Shown: positions 9,661-19,259, counted from the stretch's first letter. The stretch is 64,000 nt of DNA from Flavobacterium praedii (GCF_026810365.1 NZ_CP113948.1:1699001-1763000); one strand, 5' to 3'. The notes: generated from the sequence alone by a model not told the origin. A program made the numbers and translations.

Positions 9661-10941
9661 TTTAAAATCATTTAAAGCTCTTTCGATAATAGCCAAACAC
9701 TCTTGAATTTGAGTTTCTGTAATTACTAATGGTGGTGCAAAACGAATTTTGTTACCATGAGTTGGTTTTGCCAATAATCCATAATCTCTAAAACGAAGAC
9801 ATATATCCCAAGCCAAATCTGAATCTTCTCCACAATTGATCACAATAGCATTCAATAATCCTTTTCCACGAACCAATTCGATTAATGGATTTCTTTCTGC
9901 AATTTCATTCAATCCTTTTCTTAAAATAATACCTAATCTTTCTGCATTTTCAGATAAATTCTCTTCGCGAACCACTTCAAGAGCTGCAATAGCAACAGCG
10001 GCAGCCACAGGATTTCCTCCAAAAGTAGAACCGTGCTGTCCTGGTTTAATGACATTCATGATTTCATTATTGGCCAATACTGCCGAAACTGGATAAACAC
10101 CACCAGAAATTGCTTTACCCAAAATCAAAATATCTGGTTTTACTTCAGGTCTATTTTCGCATCCTTTTTCACAAGAACAATTACCACAAGTTGCCAATAG
10201 TCTACCTGTACGAGCAATTCCAGTTTGAACCTCATCTGCAATAAACAAAACATTGTTAGCTTCACAAAGCGCTTTGGCTTTGGCCAAATAACCTTCAGTA
10301 GGTACATAAACGCCCGCTTCGCCTTGAATTGGCTCCACCAAAAATCCTGCAATATTCTTTGACGATTTTAATACATTTTCTAATGCTTCAGTATCGTCGT
10401 ATGGTATTTTTATAAAACCTTCGGTAAAAGGACCAAAACTTTTACGAGCTCCTTCATCATTAGAAAAAGATATAATAGTAGTAGTACGACCGTGAAAATT
10501 ATTTTCACAAACTATAATTTGCGCTTGATTTTCGGCAATTCCTTTTACTTCATACGCCCATTTTCTACATAATTTCAAAGCGGTTTCTACTGCCTCAGCA
10601 CCAGTATTCATTGGTAATATTTTATCAAAACCAAAATAGTTTGACATATACTCCTCATAAACACCCAATTGATCATTATGAAAAGCACGCGATGTTAAGG
10701 TTAATGTTTGCGCTTGTTTTATCATTGCACCAACAATTTTTGGATGGCAATGTCCTTGATTTACAGCCGAATAAGCTGATAAGAAATCATAATATTTTTT
10801 TCCATCTACATCCCATACAAAAACACCTTCTCCTTTTTCTAAAACAACTGGTAGAGGATGGTAATTATGAGCCCCATATTTATTCTCTTTTTCAATTAAA
10901 ACTTCCGATTTTGAAGAAAGTTCTTGCGCTGTATGTATCAT
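9658..10941 (-). CDS. rocD: Ornithine aminotransferase
   Basis: A 427-residue fold-type I class-III aminotransferase. Visible are [14 protein letters not shown] (cofactor phosphate binding), [21 protein letters not shown] with the PLP-pairing Asp236, [15 protein letters not shown] with Lys276 as the Schiff-base lysine, and [11 protein letters not shown]. The start HGxHNYHPLP-like region and [14 protein letters not shown] match ornithine:2-oxoacid enzymes. It converts ornithine to glutamate-5-semialdehyde. Unusual is a short Cys-rich insertion, C-x2-C-x-C-x3-C at residues 252-261, just before the PLP-lysine segment. It is the first gene of the rocD-rocF operon and divergent from the Lrp gene. 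Confidence 0.93.
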   Translation of the reverse strand: MIHTAQELSSKSEVLIEKENKYGAHNYHPLPVVLEKGEGVFVWDVDGKKYYDFLSAYSAVNQGHCHPKIVGAMIKQAQTLTLTSRAFHNDQLGVYEEYMSNYFGFDKILPMNTGAEAVETALKLCRKWAYEVKGIAENQAQIIVCENNFHGRTTTIISFSNDEGARKSFGPFTEGFIKIPYDDTEALENVLKSSKNIAGFLVEPIQGEAGVYVPTEGYLAKAKALCEANNVLFIADEVQTGIARTGRLLATCGNCSCEKGCENRPEVKPDILILGKAISGGVYPVSAVLANNEIMNVIKPGQHGSTFGGNPVAAAVAIAALEVVREENLSENAERLGIILRKGLNEIAERNPLIELVRGKGLLNAIVINCGEDSDLAWDICLRFRDYGLLAKPTHGNKIRFAPPLVITETQIQECLAIIERALNDFK

Positions 10942-10970
10942 GATTCAATAATTTATTAAAAAACTTTACA

Positions 10971-11001
10971 CAAAAGTAACAAATATTTTTTATTTACCAA
11001 A
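10971..11001 (-). promoter_or_regulatory. Promoter of rocD-rocF
   Basis: On the minus strand TTTG (10998-11001) is followed after 19 bases by TACTTTTG (10971-10978). This matches both the -33 TTTG and -7 TAnnTTTG boxes of Bacteroidota housekeeping promoters, and leaves a short leader of about 25 bases before the rocD ATG. The rest of the 239-base rocD/lrp divergent gap is very AT-rich and is where an Lrp protein could bind. Confidence 0.65.
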
Positions 11002-11180
11002 TAAAATACTAATTTTGACTTAAATTTAATCTAAATAAAGAAAATATTTTTTAAATTCATTTTAAATAAAGTCATTTTGGCCAATTCATAATTCATTTTA
11101 CAGATTAATATAGGATATGAATAAAAAATAATTACTTTTATAACTCTAAAAAAAAGTGATTTTAACTTAAAAAACCAGAT

Positions 11181-11633
11181 ATGGACGTATTAGATGAATT
11201 TGACATCAGCATCATTAAAGAATTAGAAAAAGATGGTAGAATGGCCTTTTCGGCAATTGCGAGTAATCTTAAAATATCAAATACTATGGTGCATCAACGC
11301 ATCAATAGACTAATAGAACAAGGAATTATTGTAGGAATAAAACCCGTTTTAAACGAAAAAAAAATAGGTTATGATTGGGGTTCTTTTACTGGAATCACTT
11401 TAAACAAAGATCAAGATTCTGACAAAGTTATTGAAGCTTTGAAAAACATACCCGAAGTAACCGAATGTTATTACATTACAGGATCTTTCACACTATACAT
11501 TAAACTGATAGCAAAAGATCACGAACACATGAGAAAATTACTATATGAGAAAATAGATAATATTCCAGGCATTGCCAAAACCGATTCTATAATCGAGTTA
11601 GGTTGTGCTTTTAAGCGAAACGTAACTTTATAA
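11181..11633 (+). CDS. Lrp/AsnC-family transcriptional regulator
   Basis: 150 residues. The N-terminal winged helix reads LDEFDISIIKELEKDGRMAF, then SAIASNLKISNTMVHQRINRL. The C-terminal RAM ligand domain includes ITGSFTLYIKLIAKD. Members bind amino acids and form octamers that wrap DNA. The position is telling: it is divergent from rocD-rocF and its stop is 11 bases before the first cyanophycinase-like gene, so it probably senses an amino acid such as arginine or ornithine and controls both sides. The ligand is an inference. Confidence 0.9.
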   Translation: MDVLDEFDISIIKELEKDGRMAFSAIASNLKISNTMVHQRINRLIEQGIIVGIKPVLNEKKIGYDWGSFTGITLNKDQDSDKVIEALKNIPEVTECYYITGSFTLYIKLIAKDHEHMRKLLYEKIDNIPGIAKTDSIIELGCAFKRNVTL

Positions 11634-11644
11634 ACCACTATAAA

Positions 11645-12736
11645 ATGTCCTCAGATTTATTCATTAAAACAATCCGAAAATTAACACTTGCCATTACTTA
11701 TTTTAGCTTAACATTTACACTTTTATCTTGTGATAGTAGTTCAAATGAACCAAGCCCCTCTCCTACTCCAAAACCCGTTTTTAAACTACCATCATCAATT
11801 GGTATTGTAGGAGACACAAGTAATGTAAATGCACCGTCAAGTTTTGGTACTGTTTTAATGGGTGGATCGACAGATGTTGACGCTGCCATGAAATGGATGA
11901 TCAACAAAAGCAAAGGCGGTGATGTCATTATTCTAAGATCAACTGGCGGCACAGGTTACAATCAATACCTTTATGACTTGGTTAAAGTTGACGCAAAAAG
12001 CCAAGTAAATTCGGTTGAAACTTTATTAATCAACAGTATTGAATTGGCCAATAATCCAAAAGTAGCTGAAAGAATCAAACAAGCCGAAATGGTTTTTATT
12101 GCTGGAGGAGATCAATCCAATTATATTAATTATTGGAAAAATACTTTAGTTGAAGATGCCCTAAATTATTTAATTGCGACAAAGAAAATTCCAATCGGAG
12201 GAACAAGTGCAGGTTGTGCCATTATGGGCGAGGCCATGTATACCGCCGAAAAAGGTTCTGTAACTTCGGACCAAGCACTAACAAATCCTTATAATGTCGA
12301 CATGACGCTACAAAGAGATTTTGTAAACAACCCGTATTTAAAAAATACCATTACAGATACTCATTACAACAATCCAGATAGAAAAGGCAGACACTTTACT
12401 TTTTTGGCTCGTTTGATGAAAGATTTTTCTATTGCAACTCCAAAAGGAATTGGTGTTGAAGAAGAAACAGCTGTATGCATAGATGAAAATGGCATAGCAA
12501 CAGTTTTTGGAATCGGTTCCGCTTATTTTTTAATTGCAAAAGAAGGTGCCCCAGAAAACTGCACTACAAATACCGCTCTAAATTGGGTTTTGAACAAAAA
12601 AGCTGTTCAAGTATATACCATTGTTGGAAATTCAACTACTGGCAACGGAAATTTTGACCTTACCAATTGGACTGCCGTTTCAGGAGGAACTACTAAAAAT
12701 ATGTACAGTACAAATGGTGTACTTACTATTGAATAA
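11645..12736 (+). CDS. Cyanophycinase-like S51 peptidase, lipoprotein
   Basis: 363 residues with a lipoprotein signal whose lipidated residue would be Cys29 (TLLSC, then DSSSNEPSPSPTPKP linker). The peptidase S51 core shows FIAGGDQSNY, GGTSAGCAIMGEA with nucleophile Ser188, DTHYNNPDRKGRHFTFLARL containing His240, and GIGVEEETAVCID. This is the Ser-His-Glu layout of cyanophycinases, which cut the polymer of Asp with beta-linked Arg into beta-Asp-Arg dipeptides. A C-terminal extension of about 50 residues follows. It lies 11 bases after the lrp gene and 28 before the second S51 gene. The substrate is inferred, since alpha-aspartyl peptidases share the fold. Confidence 0.8.
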   Translation: MSSDLFIKTIRKLTLAITYFSLTFTLLSCDSSSNEPSPSPTPKPVFKLPSSIGIVGDTSNVNAPSSFGTVLMGGSTDVDAAMKWMINKSKGGDVIILRSTGGTGYNQYLYDLVKVDAKSQVNSVETLLINSIELANNPKVAERIKQAEMVFIAGGDQSNYINYWKNTLVEDALNYLIATKKIPIGGTSAGCAIMGEAMYTAEKGSVTSDQALTNPYNVDMTLQRDFVNNPYLKNTITDTHYNNPDRKGRHFTFLARLMKDFSIATPKGIGVEEETAVCIDENGIATVFGIGSAYFLIAKEGAPENCTTNTALNWVLNKKAVQVYTIVGNSTTGNGNFDLTNWTAVSGGTTKNMYSTNGVLTIE

Positions 12737-12764
12737 TTTTAAATCCTTCTAAAACAAAACAGCT

Positions 12765-13631
12765 ATGAAAACTACCCTTTTTACTACTACAACTATTTTC
12801 AAATTATTCACACTATTACTACTACTTTTGTTTTGTAATTACAATCAAGCCCAAACTCCTAAAGGGAAATTATTCATTATTGGAGGAGGAAAACGCTCTG
12901 ATAAACTAATGAGTCAACTTTTATCCATTTCGAGTTTACAGAAAAAAGATTATATCGTTGTCCTGCCCATGTCAAGTGAAGAACCAGACAGTGCTTATAT
13001 ATATTTCAAAGAACAAGTACAAAAATTGACTTCCAACCCAATTGTAATGCTAAATTTCGACAAACAAACGGCAACAAATCCAGTTTTAGTTGACTCCTTA
13101 CAAAAAGCAAAAATAATATTTATTAGTGGTGGAGACCAAACACGTTTTATGGGAGTTGTAGCTAATACTCCCGTTTTCAAAGCCATTCATCAAGCCTATC
13201 AAAATGGCGCCAGCATTGCTGGAACAAGTGCTGGAGCTGCGGTTATGTGCGAACACATGATTACAGGAAATCAAAAATTAGAAACCAAATATACCGAAAC
13301 TTTTGACAACATTCGATATAACAATCTAGAAACTGCCGAAGGTTTAGGATTGATTAAAAACGTAATTATAGACCAACATTTCCTTAAAAGAAGCCGCTAC
13401 AATAGACTCCTTTCCGGTTTAATTGAATTTCCAACTCACATCGGAATTGGTATTGATGAAAGCACCGCAATAATTGTACGCAATAAAGAAATTGAAATTG
13501 CGGGTGAAAGCGAAGTTATTGTGGTACAAAATCCAAAAGAAATTACAAAAGGACCAAGAAATAATACGATAGGAATAAAAAGTCTTGAAATGGGTGTTTT
13601 TTATGAAGGTCAAAAATTTAAAATCAAGTAA
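12765..13631 (+). CDS. cphB: Cyanophycinase-like S51 peptidase, secreted
   Basis: 288 residues with a long N-terminal hydrophobic signal ending NYNQAQ. The core is closer to classical cyanophycinase than its neighbour: FISGGDQTRFM, AGTSAGAAVM with Ser155, DQHFLKRSRYNRLL with His205 and the conserved arginines, and GIGIDESTAI with the family Glu. Expected product is beta-Asp-Arg dipeptide from cyanophycin. It sits between the lipoprotein paralogue and the acylase, ending one base before the acylase ATG, which suggests translational coupling. The cyanophycin assignment is family-based and supported by the neighbouring arginine genes, but unproven. Confidence 0.82.
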   Translation: MKTTLFTTTTIFKLFTLLLLLLFCNYNQAQTPKGKLFIIGGGKRSDKLMSQLLSISSLQKKDYIVVLPMSSEEPDSAYIYFKEQVQKLTSNPIVMLNFDKQTATNPVLVDSLQKAKIIFISGGDQTRFMGVVANTPVFKAIHQAYQNGASIAGTSAGAAVMCEHMITGNQKLETKYTETFDNIRYNNLETAEGLGLIKNVIIDQHFLKRSRYNRLLSGLIEFPTHIGIGIDESTAIIVRNKEIEIAGESEVIVVQNPKEITKGPRNNTIGIKSLEMGVFYEGQKFKIK

Positions 13632-13632
13632 T

Positions 13633-15831
13633 ATGCAAATCTTTAGAAGAAATATAAAAGTTGGAATTCTATTTATTTGTTTTTCAACAATTGGTTTGGC
13701 TCAAAAACTGGATAGTAAAGAAATAAATAGACTGAATAAAATTGCTCAACAAGTTACTATTATCAGAGACAATTGGGGAATTGCTCACATTTATGGAAAA
13801 AAAGACTCAGATGCAGTTTTTGGAATGTTGTATGCACAATGCGAAGATGATTTCAAGAGAGTCGAAATGAATTATATAGACAAACTTGGTCGACTTGCCG
13901 AAATAAAAGGACAATCTGTTTTATATAATGACTTAGAGACCCGTTTATTAATTGATGTAGACGAGGCCAAAGCCGATTATAAGAATGCAGCTCCTTGGTT
14001 AAAAAAATTACTAAACAGTTATGCAGATGGTATTAACTACTACTTATACAAACATCCTGAAGTAAAACCATTAATGCTTACTCATTTTGAACCTTGGTTT
14101 CCTTTACTTTGGACAGATGGTAGCATTGGCGCTATTAGTACAGCAGATTTATCAAACGCTGAATTAAAATCCTTTTACGGAAGTGATGACAAATTTGCTT
14201 ATATCGAAAAAGTAAAAGATATGCAAACAGGTTCCAACGGTTTTGCTATCGCTCCTTCAAAAACAGCCAGTGGAAATGCTATTTTGTATATTAATCCACA
14301 CACTACTTTTTATTTTAGACCCGAAATACAAATCAATAGCGAAGAAGGTTTGAATGCTTATGGTGCCGTAACTTGGGGACAATTTTTTATCTATCAAGGA
14401 TTTAATGAAAATTGTGGTTGGATGCATACTTCATCCAATGTCGATGTTGCCGATATGTACGCCGAAAAAATAGTAACAAAAAACAAAAAACTTTTTTATC
14501 AATATGACACCAAATTATATCCAGTTATAGAAAAGAAAATCACCATTAGTTATCTAGAAAATGGCAAATTAATTCCAAAAACATTTACTACTTTTTTTAC
14601 CAATAATGGTCCAATAATGGCCAAAAGAGATGGAAAATGGATTAGTCTCAAGTCCAATAACCGTTCCATGAAAAGCTTAGAACAAAGTTGGGTTCGTACA
14701 AAATCCAAAAACTTTGATGACTATAAAAAAGCAATGGAATTGAAAGCCAATGCTTCAAACAATACGGTTTATGCCGACAATAAAGGAAATATCGGATACT
14801 GGCACGGAAATTTTATTCCGATTCGGGACAAAAACTTAAATTGGGCAAAAGTGATGGACGGAACTACTTCAGCAACACAATGGAAAGGTTTACATAATCC
14901 ATCCGAAACTGTTCATCTTTTTAATCCTGCAAATGGTTGGCTGCAAAATTGCAATTCGACACCCTATAGCGTTGCGGGAATAAATAGTCCAAAAGAAGAA
15001 AATTACTTGCCGTATATGGCACCCGATGGCGAAAACTTTAGAGGAATAAACGCCGTCCGTATTTTAAGCCAAGGAAAAAATTATACCTTAGATAAAATAA
15101 TTGCAGATGGATATGACTCCAAACTTTCTATTTTTGAAGTTTTAGTCCCTGCTTTGATTGCGAGTTTTGAAAAAAACATACAACCCGAAAATCCAATTTA
15201 TACTGAATTAATAGAACCTATAACTTTATTAAAAAAATGGGACTATTATGCCAATGAAAACTCTGTTGCTACAACTTTGACCAATGAGTGGGCGTACAAA
15301 CTTAATCCGATCATTCAAAAAGTATATATCGATGAAGGTGAAATGGACCAAGTTGAAAATACCATTCAATTTGCCAAAACTGCAACAGCTGACCAACTAA
15401 TTCCGCAATTGCAAACTGTCGTAAATGAGTTAAAAACAAAATTTGGTACTTGGCAAATTCCTTGGGGCGAACTCAACAGATTTCAGCGCTCCTCTGGCGA
15501 CATAGATTTAACATACAATGACAACCTTGAAAGCTTAGCAATTGGCAACGGATCTGCGCTGTGGGGCAGTTTACCTGCATACAAAAGCGCGTATCAAAAC
15601 AGTACCAAAAAACGGTATGGTTATAATGGAAATAGCTTTGTTTGTGCAGTAGAATTTGGAACAAAGGTAACAGCAAAATCACTTTTAGCGGGAGGCAACA
15701 GTGGTGATCCAAAATCGAAACATTTTATGGATCAAGCAATACCATATCAAAAAGGACAATTCAAAGATGTATTATTTTACAAAGAAGACGTTCAAAAAAA
15801 TGCTGAACGTACTTATCACCCTGGTGAATAA
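13633..15831 (+). CDS. Penicillin-acylase-family (S45) Ntn-hydrolase
   Basis: The ATG at 13633 is chosen because a signal peptide (NIKVGILFICFSTIGLAQ) begins there and it avoids overlap with the preceding gene. Product 732 residues. The pattern is that of self-cleaving amidohydrolases: an alpha part beginning VTIIRDNWGIAHIYGKKDSD, then the linker and the catalytic-serine motif TGSNGFAIAPSKTASG with Ser201 as the predicted new N-terminus, then the long beta subunit. Relatives deacylate penicillins, homoserine lactones or peptide-like amides. The operon places it after two cyanophycinase-like enzymes, so it may trim an amide product of the same substrate. A terminator follows. Confidence 0.88.
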   Translation: MQIFRRNIKVGILFICFSTIGLAQKLDSKEINRLNKIAQQVTIIRDNWGIAHIYGKKDSDAVFGMLYAQCEDDFKRVEMNYIDKLGRLAEIKGQSVLYNDLETRLLIDVDEAKADYKNAAPWLKKLLNSYADGINYYLYKHPEVKPLMLTHFEPWFPLLWTDGSIGAISTADLSNAELKSFYGSDDKFAYIEKVKDMQTGSNGFAIAPSKTASGNAILYINPHTTFYFRPEIQINSEEGLNAYGAVTWGQFFIYQGFNENCGWMHTSSNVDVADMYAEKIVTKNKKLFYQYDTKLYPVIEKKITISYLENGKLIPKTFTTFFTNNGPIMAKRDGKWISLKSNNRSMKSLEQSWVRTKSKNFDDYKKAMELKANASNNTVYADNKGNIGYWHGNFIPIRDKNLNWAKVMDGTTSATQWKGLHNPSETVHLFNPANGWLQNCNSTPYSVAGINSPKEENYLPYMAPDGENFRGINAVRILSQGKNYTLDKIIADGYDSKLSIFEVLVPALIASFEKNIQPENPIYTELIEPITLLKKWDYYANENSVATTLTNEWAYKLNPIIQKVYIDEGEMDQVENTIQFAKTATADQLIPQLQTVVNELKTKFGTWQIPWGELNRFQRSSGDIDLTYNDNLESLAIGNGSALWGSLPAYKSAYQNSTKKRYGYNGNSFVCAVEFGTKVTAKSLLAGGNSGDPKSKHFMDQAIPYQKGQFKDVLFYKEDVQKNAERTYHPGE

Positions 15832-15855
15832 TTCCAAAATAAATCAATCTCATAG

Positions 15856-15888
15856 AACCTTGAAAGAAGTAACTTTCAAGGTTTTTTT
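15856..15888 (+). terminator. Terminator of the lrp-S51-S51-acylase operon
   Basis: AACCTTGAAAG pairs perfectly with CTTTCAAGGTT over 11 bp with a six-base loop and a following T-run, 25 bases past the acylase stop. Confidence 0.88.
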
Positions 15889-15926
15889 ATATCATTATTA
15901 TTCTGATATTTGTAAAAACTAAAGCC

Positions 15927-16700
15927 ATGAAAAATTTAAAATTTTTACTATTCTTCTTATTATCAATTACAAATCAGACTTTTTCACAATTAAAACCCGT
16001 ACAATACAAAGATGATAAACAAATTCTAAATGGTTTTAAAATCGCCCCGACAAAAAAAAGCACAGAAAAACCAGGGATTTTAATTTTACCAGCATGGAAA
16101 GGAATTGATAAACTCTCTAAAGACACTGCTGATAAACTTTCAAAAATGGGCTATTATGCCTTTATTGCTGATATTTATGGAGAAGGAAATTATCCAAAAG
16201 ACAACAATGAGGCTGGAAATAATGCAGGATTTTACAAAAAAAACTATGAAGCTTACCAAAAGAGAATCTCATTAGCTTTAAACCAATTAATACTTGCTGG
16301 AGCCAATCCAGAAAATATTGTAGTCATTGGATATTGTTTCGGAGGAACTGGAGCACTTGAGGCAGCTCGCGGCCATCTTAATGTAAAAGGTGTTGTATCT
16401 TTTCATGGAGGTTTAGCCAAAGACGAATTTCGTGCCACTGAACCAATTACCGCAAAAGTTTTGATATGCCACGGAGCCGATGATCCTTATGAATCTATAG
16501 AAGAGATTTTAGCTTTTCAAAAAGAAATGCGAGATACAAAAGCCGATTGGCAAATGATTTATTACGCCAATGCTGTTCATTCTTTTACCAATCCAGAATC
16601 TGGAAATGACAATTCAAAAGGAGCTGCTTATAATGAAAAAGCTGCAAAACGATCTTTTGAACATTTCAAATTATTTTTAAATGAAGTATTAAAAAAATAA
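15927..16700 (+). CDS. Secreted dienelactone-hydrolase-family protein
   Basis: 257 residues with a signal peptide (NLKFLLFFLLSITNQTFSQ). The alpha/beta hydrolase core has the DLH signature IGYCFGGTGALEA with nucleophile Cys137, an acid in CHGADDPYES (Asp185 or Asp186) and His218 in ANAVHSFTNP. DLH family proteins hydrolyse lactones or esters. Many exported members have no known substrate. It starts just after the acylase operon terminator and is followed 30 bases later by an M28 peptidase, so these two form a separate transcription unit. Confidence 0.85.
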   Translation: MKNLKFLLFFLLSITNQTFSQLKPVQYKDDKQILNGFKIAPTKKSTEKPGILILPAWKGIDKLSKDTADKLSKMGYYAFIADIYGEGNYPKDNNEAGNNAGFYKKNYEAYQKRISLALNQLILAGANPENIVVIGYCFGGTGALEAARGHLNVKGVVSFHGGLAKDEFRATEPITAKVLICHGADDPYESIEEILAFQKEMRDTKADWQMIYYANAVHSFTNPESGNDNSKGAAYNEKAAKRSFEHFKLFLNEVLKK

Positions 16701-16729
16701 AATAACAAATTTAACTCCTCCAATTCTAA

Positions 16730-17746
16730 ATGAAAAAAGCACTTGCTATAATTGCGTTTATCTCAACATTTTCCTGTTTTGCTCAAAAAAAAGAAGCTAA
16801 CATTGACCCCACAATCCAATACATGAATACTATTACTGCAGAGAAACTAAAGACAAGACTCTACATAATTGCTTCTGATGAAATGGAAGGCCGAGATACA
16901 GGATCCAAAGGCCAAAAAAAAGCTGGAAAATATCTAATTGAACAATACAAAAAAAGTCAAATATCTTTTCCAAAAGGTGCTAAAAACTATTATCAACCAA
17001 TTCCTGCTACCTACTTAAATGCTAAGCGAAACGAAAACTTACCCGATTCTGAAAACATCTGGGCCTATATTGAAGGATCCGAAAAACCAGACGAAGTAAT
17101 AGTCATTTCTGCTCATTACGACCATGTAGGCGTGAAAAATGGTGATGTTTACAATGGTGCCGATGATGACGGTTCAGGTACTGTTGCAATCCTACAGATT
17201 GCAGAAGCTTTTCAAAAAGCTAAAAAAGAAGGTCATGGCCCTAAACGTTCTCTATTATTCTTGCATGTCACTGGCGAAGAGCACGGTTTACACGGTTCTC
17301 GTTTTTACTCAGAAAACCCTTTGTTTCCAATTTCAAATACTGTTGCCGATATCAATATCGATATGATTGGTCGTCGCGATGTAGAACATACCAATACCAA
17401 TAATTATGTTTATGTAATTGGAGCAGATAGATTGTCAACCGATTTACACAACATTACTGTTGCACAAAACGAAAAATACACAAAACTTGATTTAGATTTC
17501 AAATTCAATGACCCGAAAGATCCAAATCATTTCTATGAGCGTTCAGATCATTATAATTTTGCAAAAAATGGTATTCCTGCTGTATTCCTTTTTAACGGTG
17601 TACATGCTGATTACCATCAAAAATCAGATGAACCAAACAAAATTGAATATGATGCTTTGGCAAAAAGAGCAAAACTTGCTTTTACAATTGCTTGGGATTT
17701 AGCCAATAGACCAGACAGAATCGTAGTCGACAAACCGATTCAATAG
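16730..17746 (+). CDS. Secreted M28-family zinc peptidase
   Basis: 338 residues, signal peptide KKALAIIAFISTFSCFAQ. Zinc ligands are visible in SAHYDHVG, YNGADDDGSGTVA, HVTGEEHGLHGSRFY, INIDMIGRRD and the late GVHADYHQKSDE. The sequence ERSDHYNFAKNGIPAVF is typical of M28 aminopeptidases in Bacteroidota. It is shorter than the paralogue at 1194-2504, lacking most of that protein's extra domain. It follows the dienelactone hydrolase gene and probably shares its promoter. A role in finishing extracellular peptide breakdown fits the neighbourhood, but the exact substrate is unknown. Confidence 0.88.
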   Translation: MKKALAIIAFISTFSCFAQKKEANIDPTIQYMNTITAEKLKTRLYIIASDEMEGRDTGSKGQKKAGKYLIEQYKKSQISFPKGAKNYYQPIPATYLNAKRNENLPDSENIWAYIEGSEKPDEVIVISAHYDHVGVKNGDVYNGADDDGSGTVAILQIAEAFQKAKKEGHGPKRSLLFLHVTGEEHGLHGSRFYSENPLFPISNTVADINIDMIGRRDVEHTNTNNYVYVIGADRLSTDLHNITVAQNEKYTKLDLDFKFNDPKDPNHFYERSDHYNFAKNGIPAVFLFNGVHADYHQKSDEPNKIEYDALAKRAKLAFTIAWDLANRPDRIVVDKPIQ

Positions 17747-17781
17747 TTGAATTAGGGGTGATTCTCTACTTACAATTAATT

Positions 17782-17818
17782 AAAAAAAGAGTTTTAAAAC
17801 AATTCAAAGCTCTTTTTT
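17782..17818 (+). terminator. Probable terminator after the M28 gene
   Basis: AAAAAAGAG and CTCTTTTTT can pair around an 18-base loop that contains a further TTTT/AAAA pair. The stem is weak. No gene was found in 17819-17986. Confidence 0.4.
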
Positions 17819-17986
17819 CATTACATTACAGCCATAATTACAGATAATAGTCTTTAAAAAAAGGGGCTATCGTCAAAATTCCATTAAACAATATACATAA
17901 TGACTCTTAGTTTCGATAAATACTAGACAGTTTTTTTTTGCAATCCTTTTAATTGGCAATAAAAATTTAGAAAATTCTTAAATCAA

Positions 17987-19084
17987 ATGATAACAGAAAA
18001 GTTCAATTCAAATTTAAATCCTAACAACAACTATATTTTCGAACATTTTTTCGAACTTTCAGCTGATTTGTTATGCATTGCTGGATTTGATGGTTATTTT
18101 GTAAAAATAAATCCAGCTGTTTCTAAATTATTAGGGTATACCAATGAAGAATTATTTTCTAAACCAATTAATGAATTTGTCTATATTGATGACAGACATT
18201 ATACCACTATAGTTCGAAATGAACTTCTAAACAATAAACCGCTTTTGAATTTCGAAAATCGATATGTAACAAAGAGTGGTGAAATTGTATGGCTCTCATG
18301 GTCATCCATGCCAATCGCAGAAGAAAAATTAGTTTATGCAATTGCCAAAAATATAACTCACAACAAAAAACTGGAAGAGGAAAGAAACTTGCTACTTTCA
18401 AACATAACAAAAATTAACAAAGATTTAAAAAAATTAAGCTATACTAGCTCACACGACTTAAGATCACCTGTAAACAATCTTCTGTCAATTTTTGACATAC
18501 TAGATCTTTCAAAAATTGAAGATCAGGAAACACTACAATTTATAGAAATGCTGAAATCAACCAGCGAAAATTTAAAACTTACTTTAAATGATTATGTTGA
18601 TCTTTTAATTCAAGAAGACAACATGACTATACAAATTGAAGAATTAGACCTAGGTGAATCTCTAAATTTAGTCATAAAGTCAATTAGTTCTTTAATAAAA
18701 AATTCAAAAGTCTCCATTTCTATAAACTTTAGTGAATTAGAAAAAGTCTATTTTAATAAAGCCTACTTAGAAAGTATATTTCTAAACTTAATAACAAATT
18801 CCATTAAATATGCCAAACCGGGTTGTTCTCCCACTATTTCTGTTTATTCTAAAAGATATAATGATACAGATCAATTGTATTTTTCAGACGAAGGGATAGG
18901 CTTTGACATGGAGCTTGTAAAAGACAAAGTATTTGGTTTGCATCAAAAATTCAACAACCATATTGATAGCAAAGGAATCGGTCTTTATTTAATAAACAAC
19001 CATATTACTAGTTTGGGAGGTAAAATTGAAGTGGAGAGCCAAATTAATGAGGGCGCAAAATTCACAATATCCTTTAAAAAATAA
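17987..19084 (+). CDS. PAS-domain sensor histidine kinase
   Basis: 365 residues, no membrane segment, so cytoplasmic. A PAS domain spans about residues 18-128 (LLCIAGFDGYFVKINPAVSK, then GYTNEELFSKP and a PAC-like end). A short coiled coil leads to a HisKA domain with SSHDLRSPVNNLL, His156 being the phospho-acceptor. The HATPase shows the N-box LNLITNSIKYA, the G1 motif DEGIGFD and the G2 motif SKGIGLYL. No response regulator is adjacent, so the partner is elsewhere. The PAS ligand is not evident. Confidence 0.92.
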   Translation: MITEKFNSNLNPNNNYIFEHFFELSADLLCIAGFDGYFVKINPAVSKLLGYTNEELFSKPINEFVYIDDRHYTTIVRNELLNNKPLLNFENRYVTKSGEIVWLSWSSMPIAEEKLVYAIAKNITHNKKLEEERNLLLSNITKINKDLKKLSYTSSHDLRSPVNNLLSIFDILDLSKIEDQETLQFIEMLKSTSENLKLTLNDYVDLLIQEDNMTIQIEELDLGESLNLVIKSISSLIKNSKVSISINFSELEKVYFNKAYLESIFLNLITNSIKYAKPGCSPTISVYSKRYNDTDQLYFSDEGIGFDMELVKDKVFGLHQKFNNHIDSKGIGLYLINNHITSLGGKIEVESQINEGAKFTISFKK

Positions 19085-19224
19085 TCAGTTCAATAAAATT
19101 ACAGGACAAAACTTTACTCAACAAAAAATTAGTATTGAGTAAGCAAATGCTTTATGAAAACAGTTTACATTTTTATTATTATAATAAACAAATCAAAACA
19201 TAAATATTCAAATCACTAAACAAA

Positions 19225-19259
19225 AAACTGTCCGAAAAAAGTAATTTTTCGGACAGTTT
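19225..19259. terminator. Bidirectional terminator between kinase and small secreted gene
   Basis: A perfect 15-bp stem, AAACTGTCCGAAAAA with TTTTTCGGACAGTTT, five-base loop, with A and T runs on either side. It can serve both convergent genes. Confidence 0.85.
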
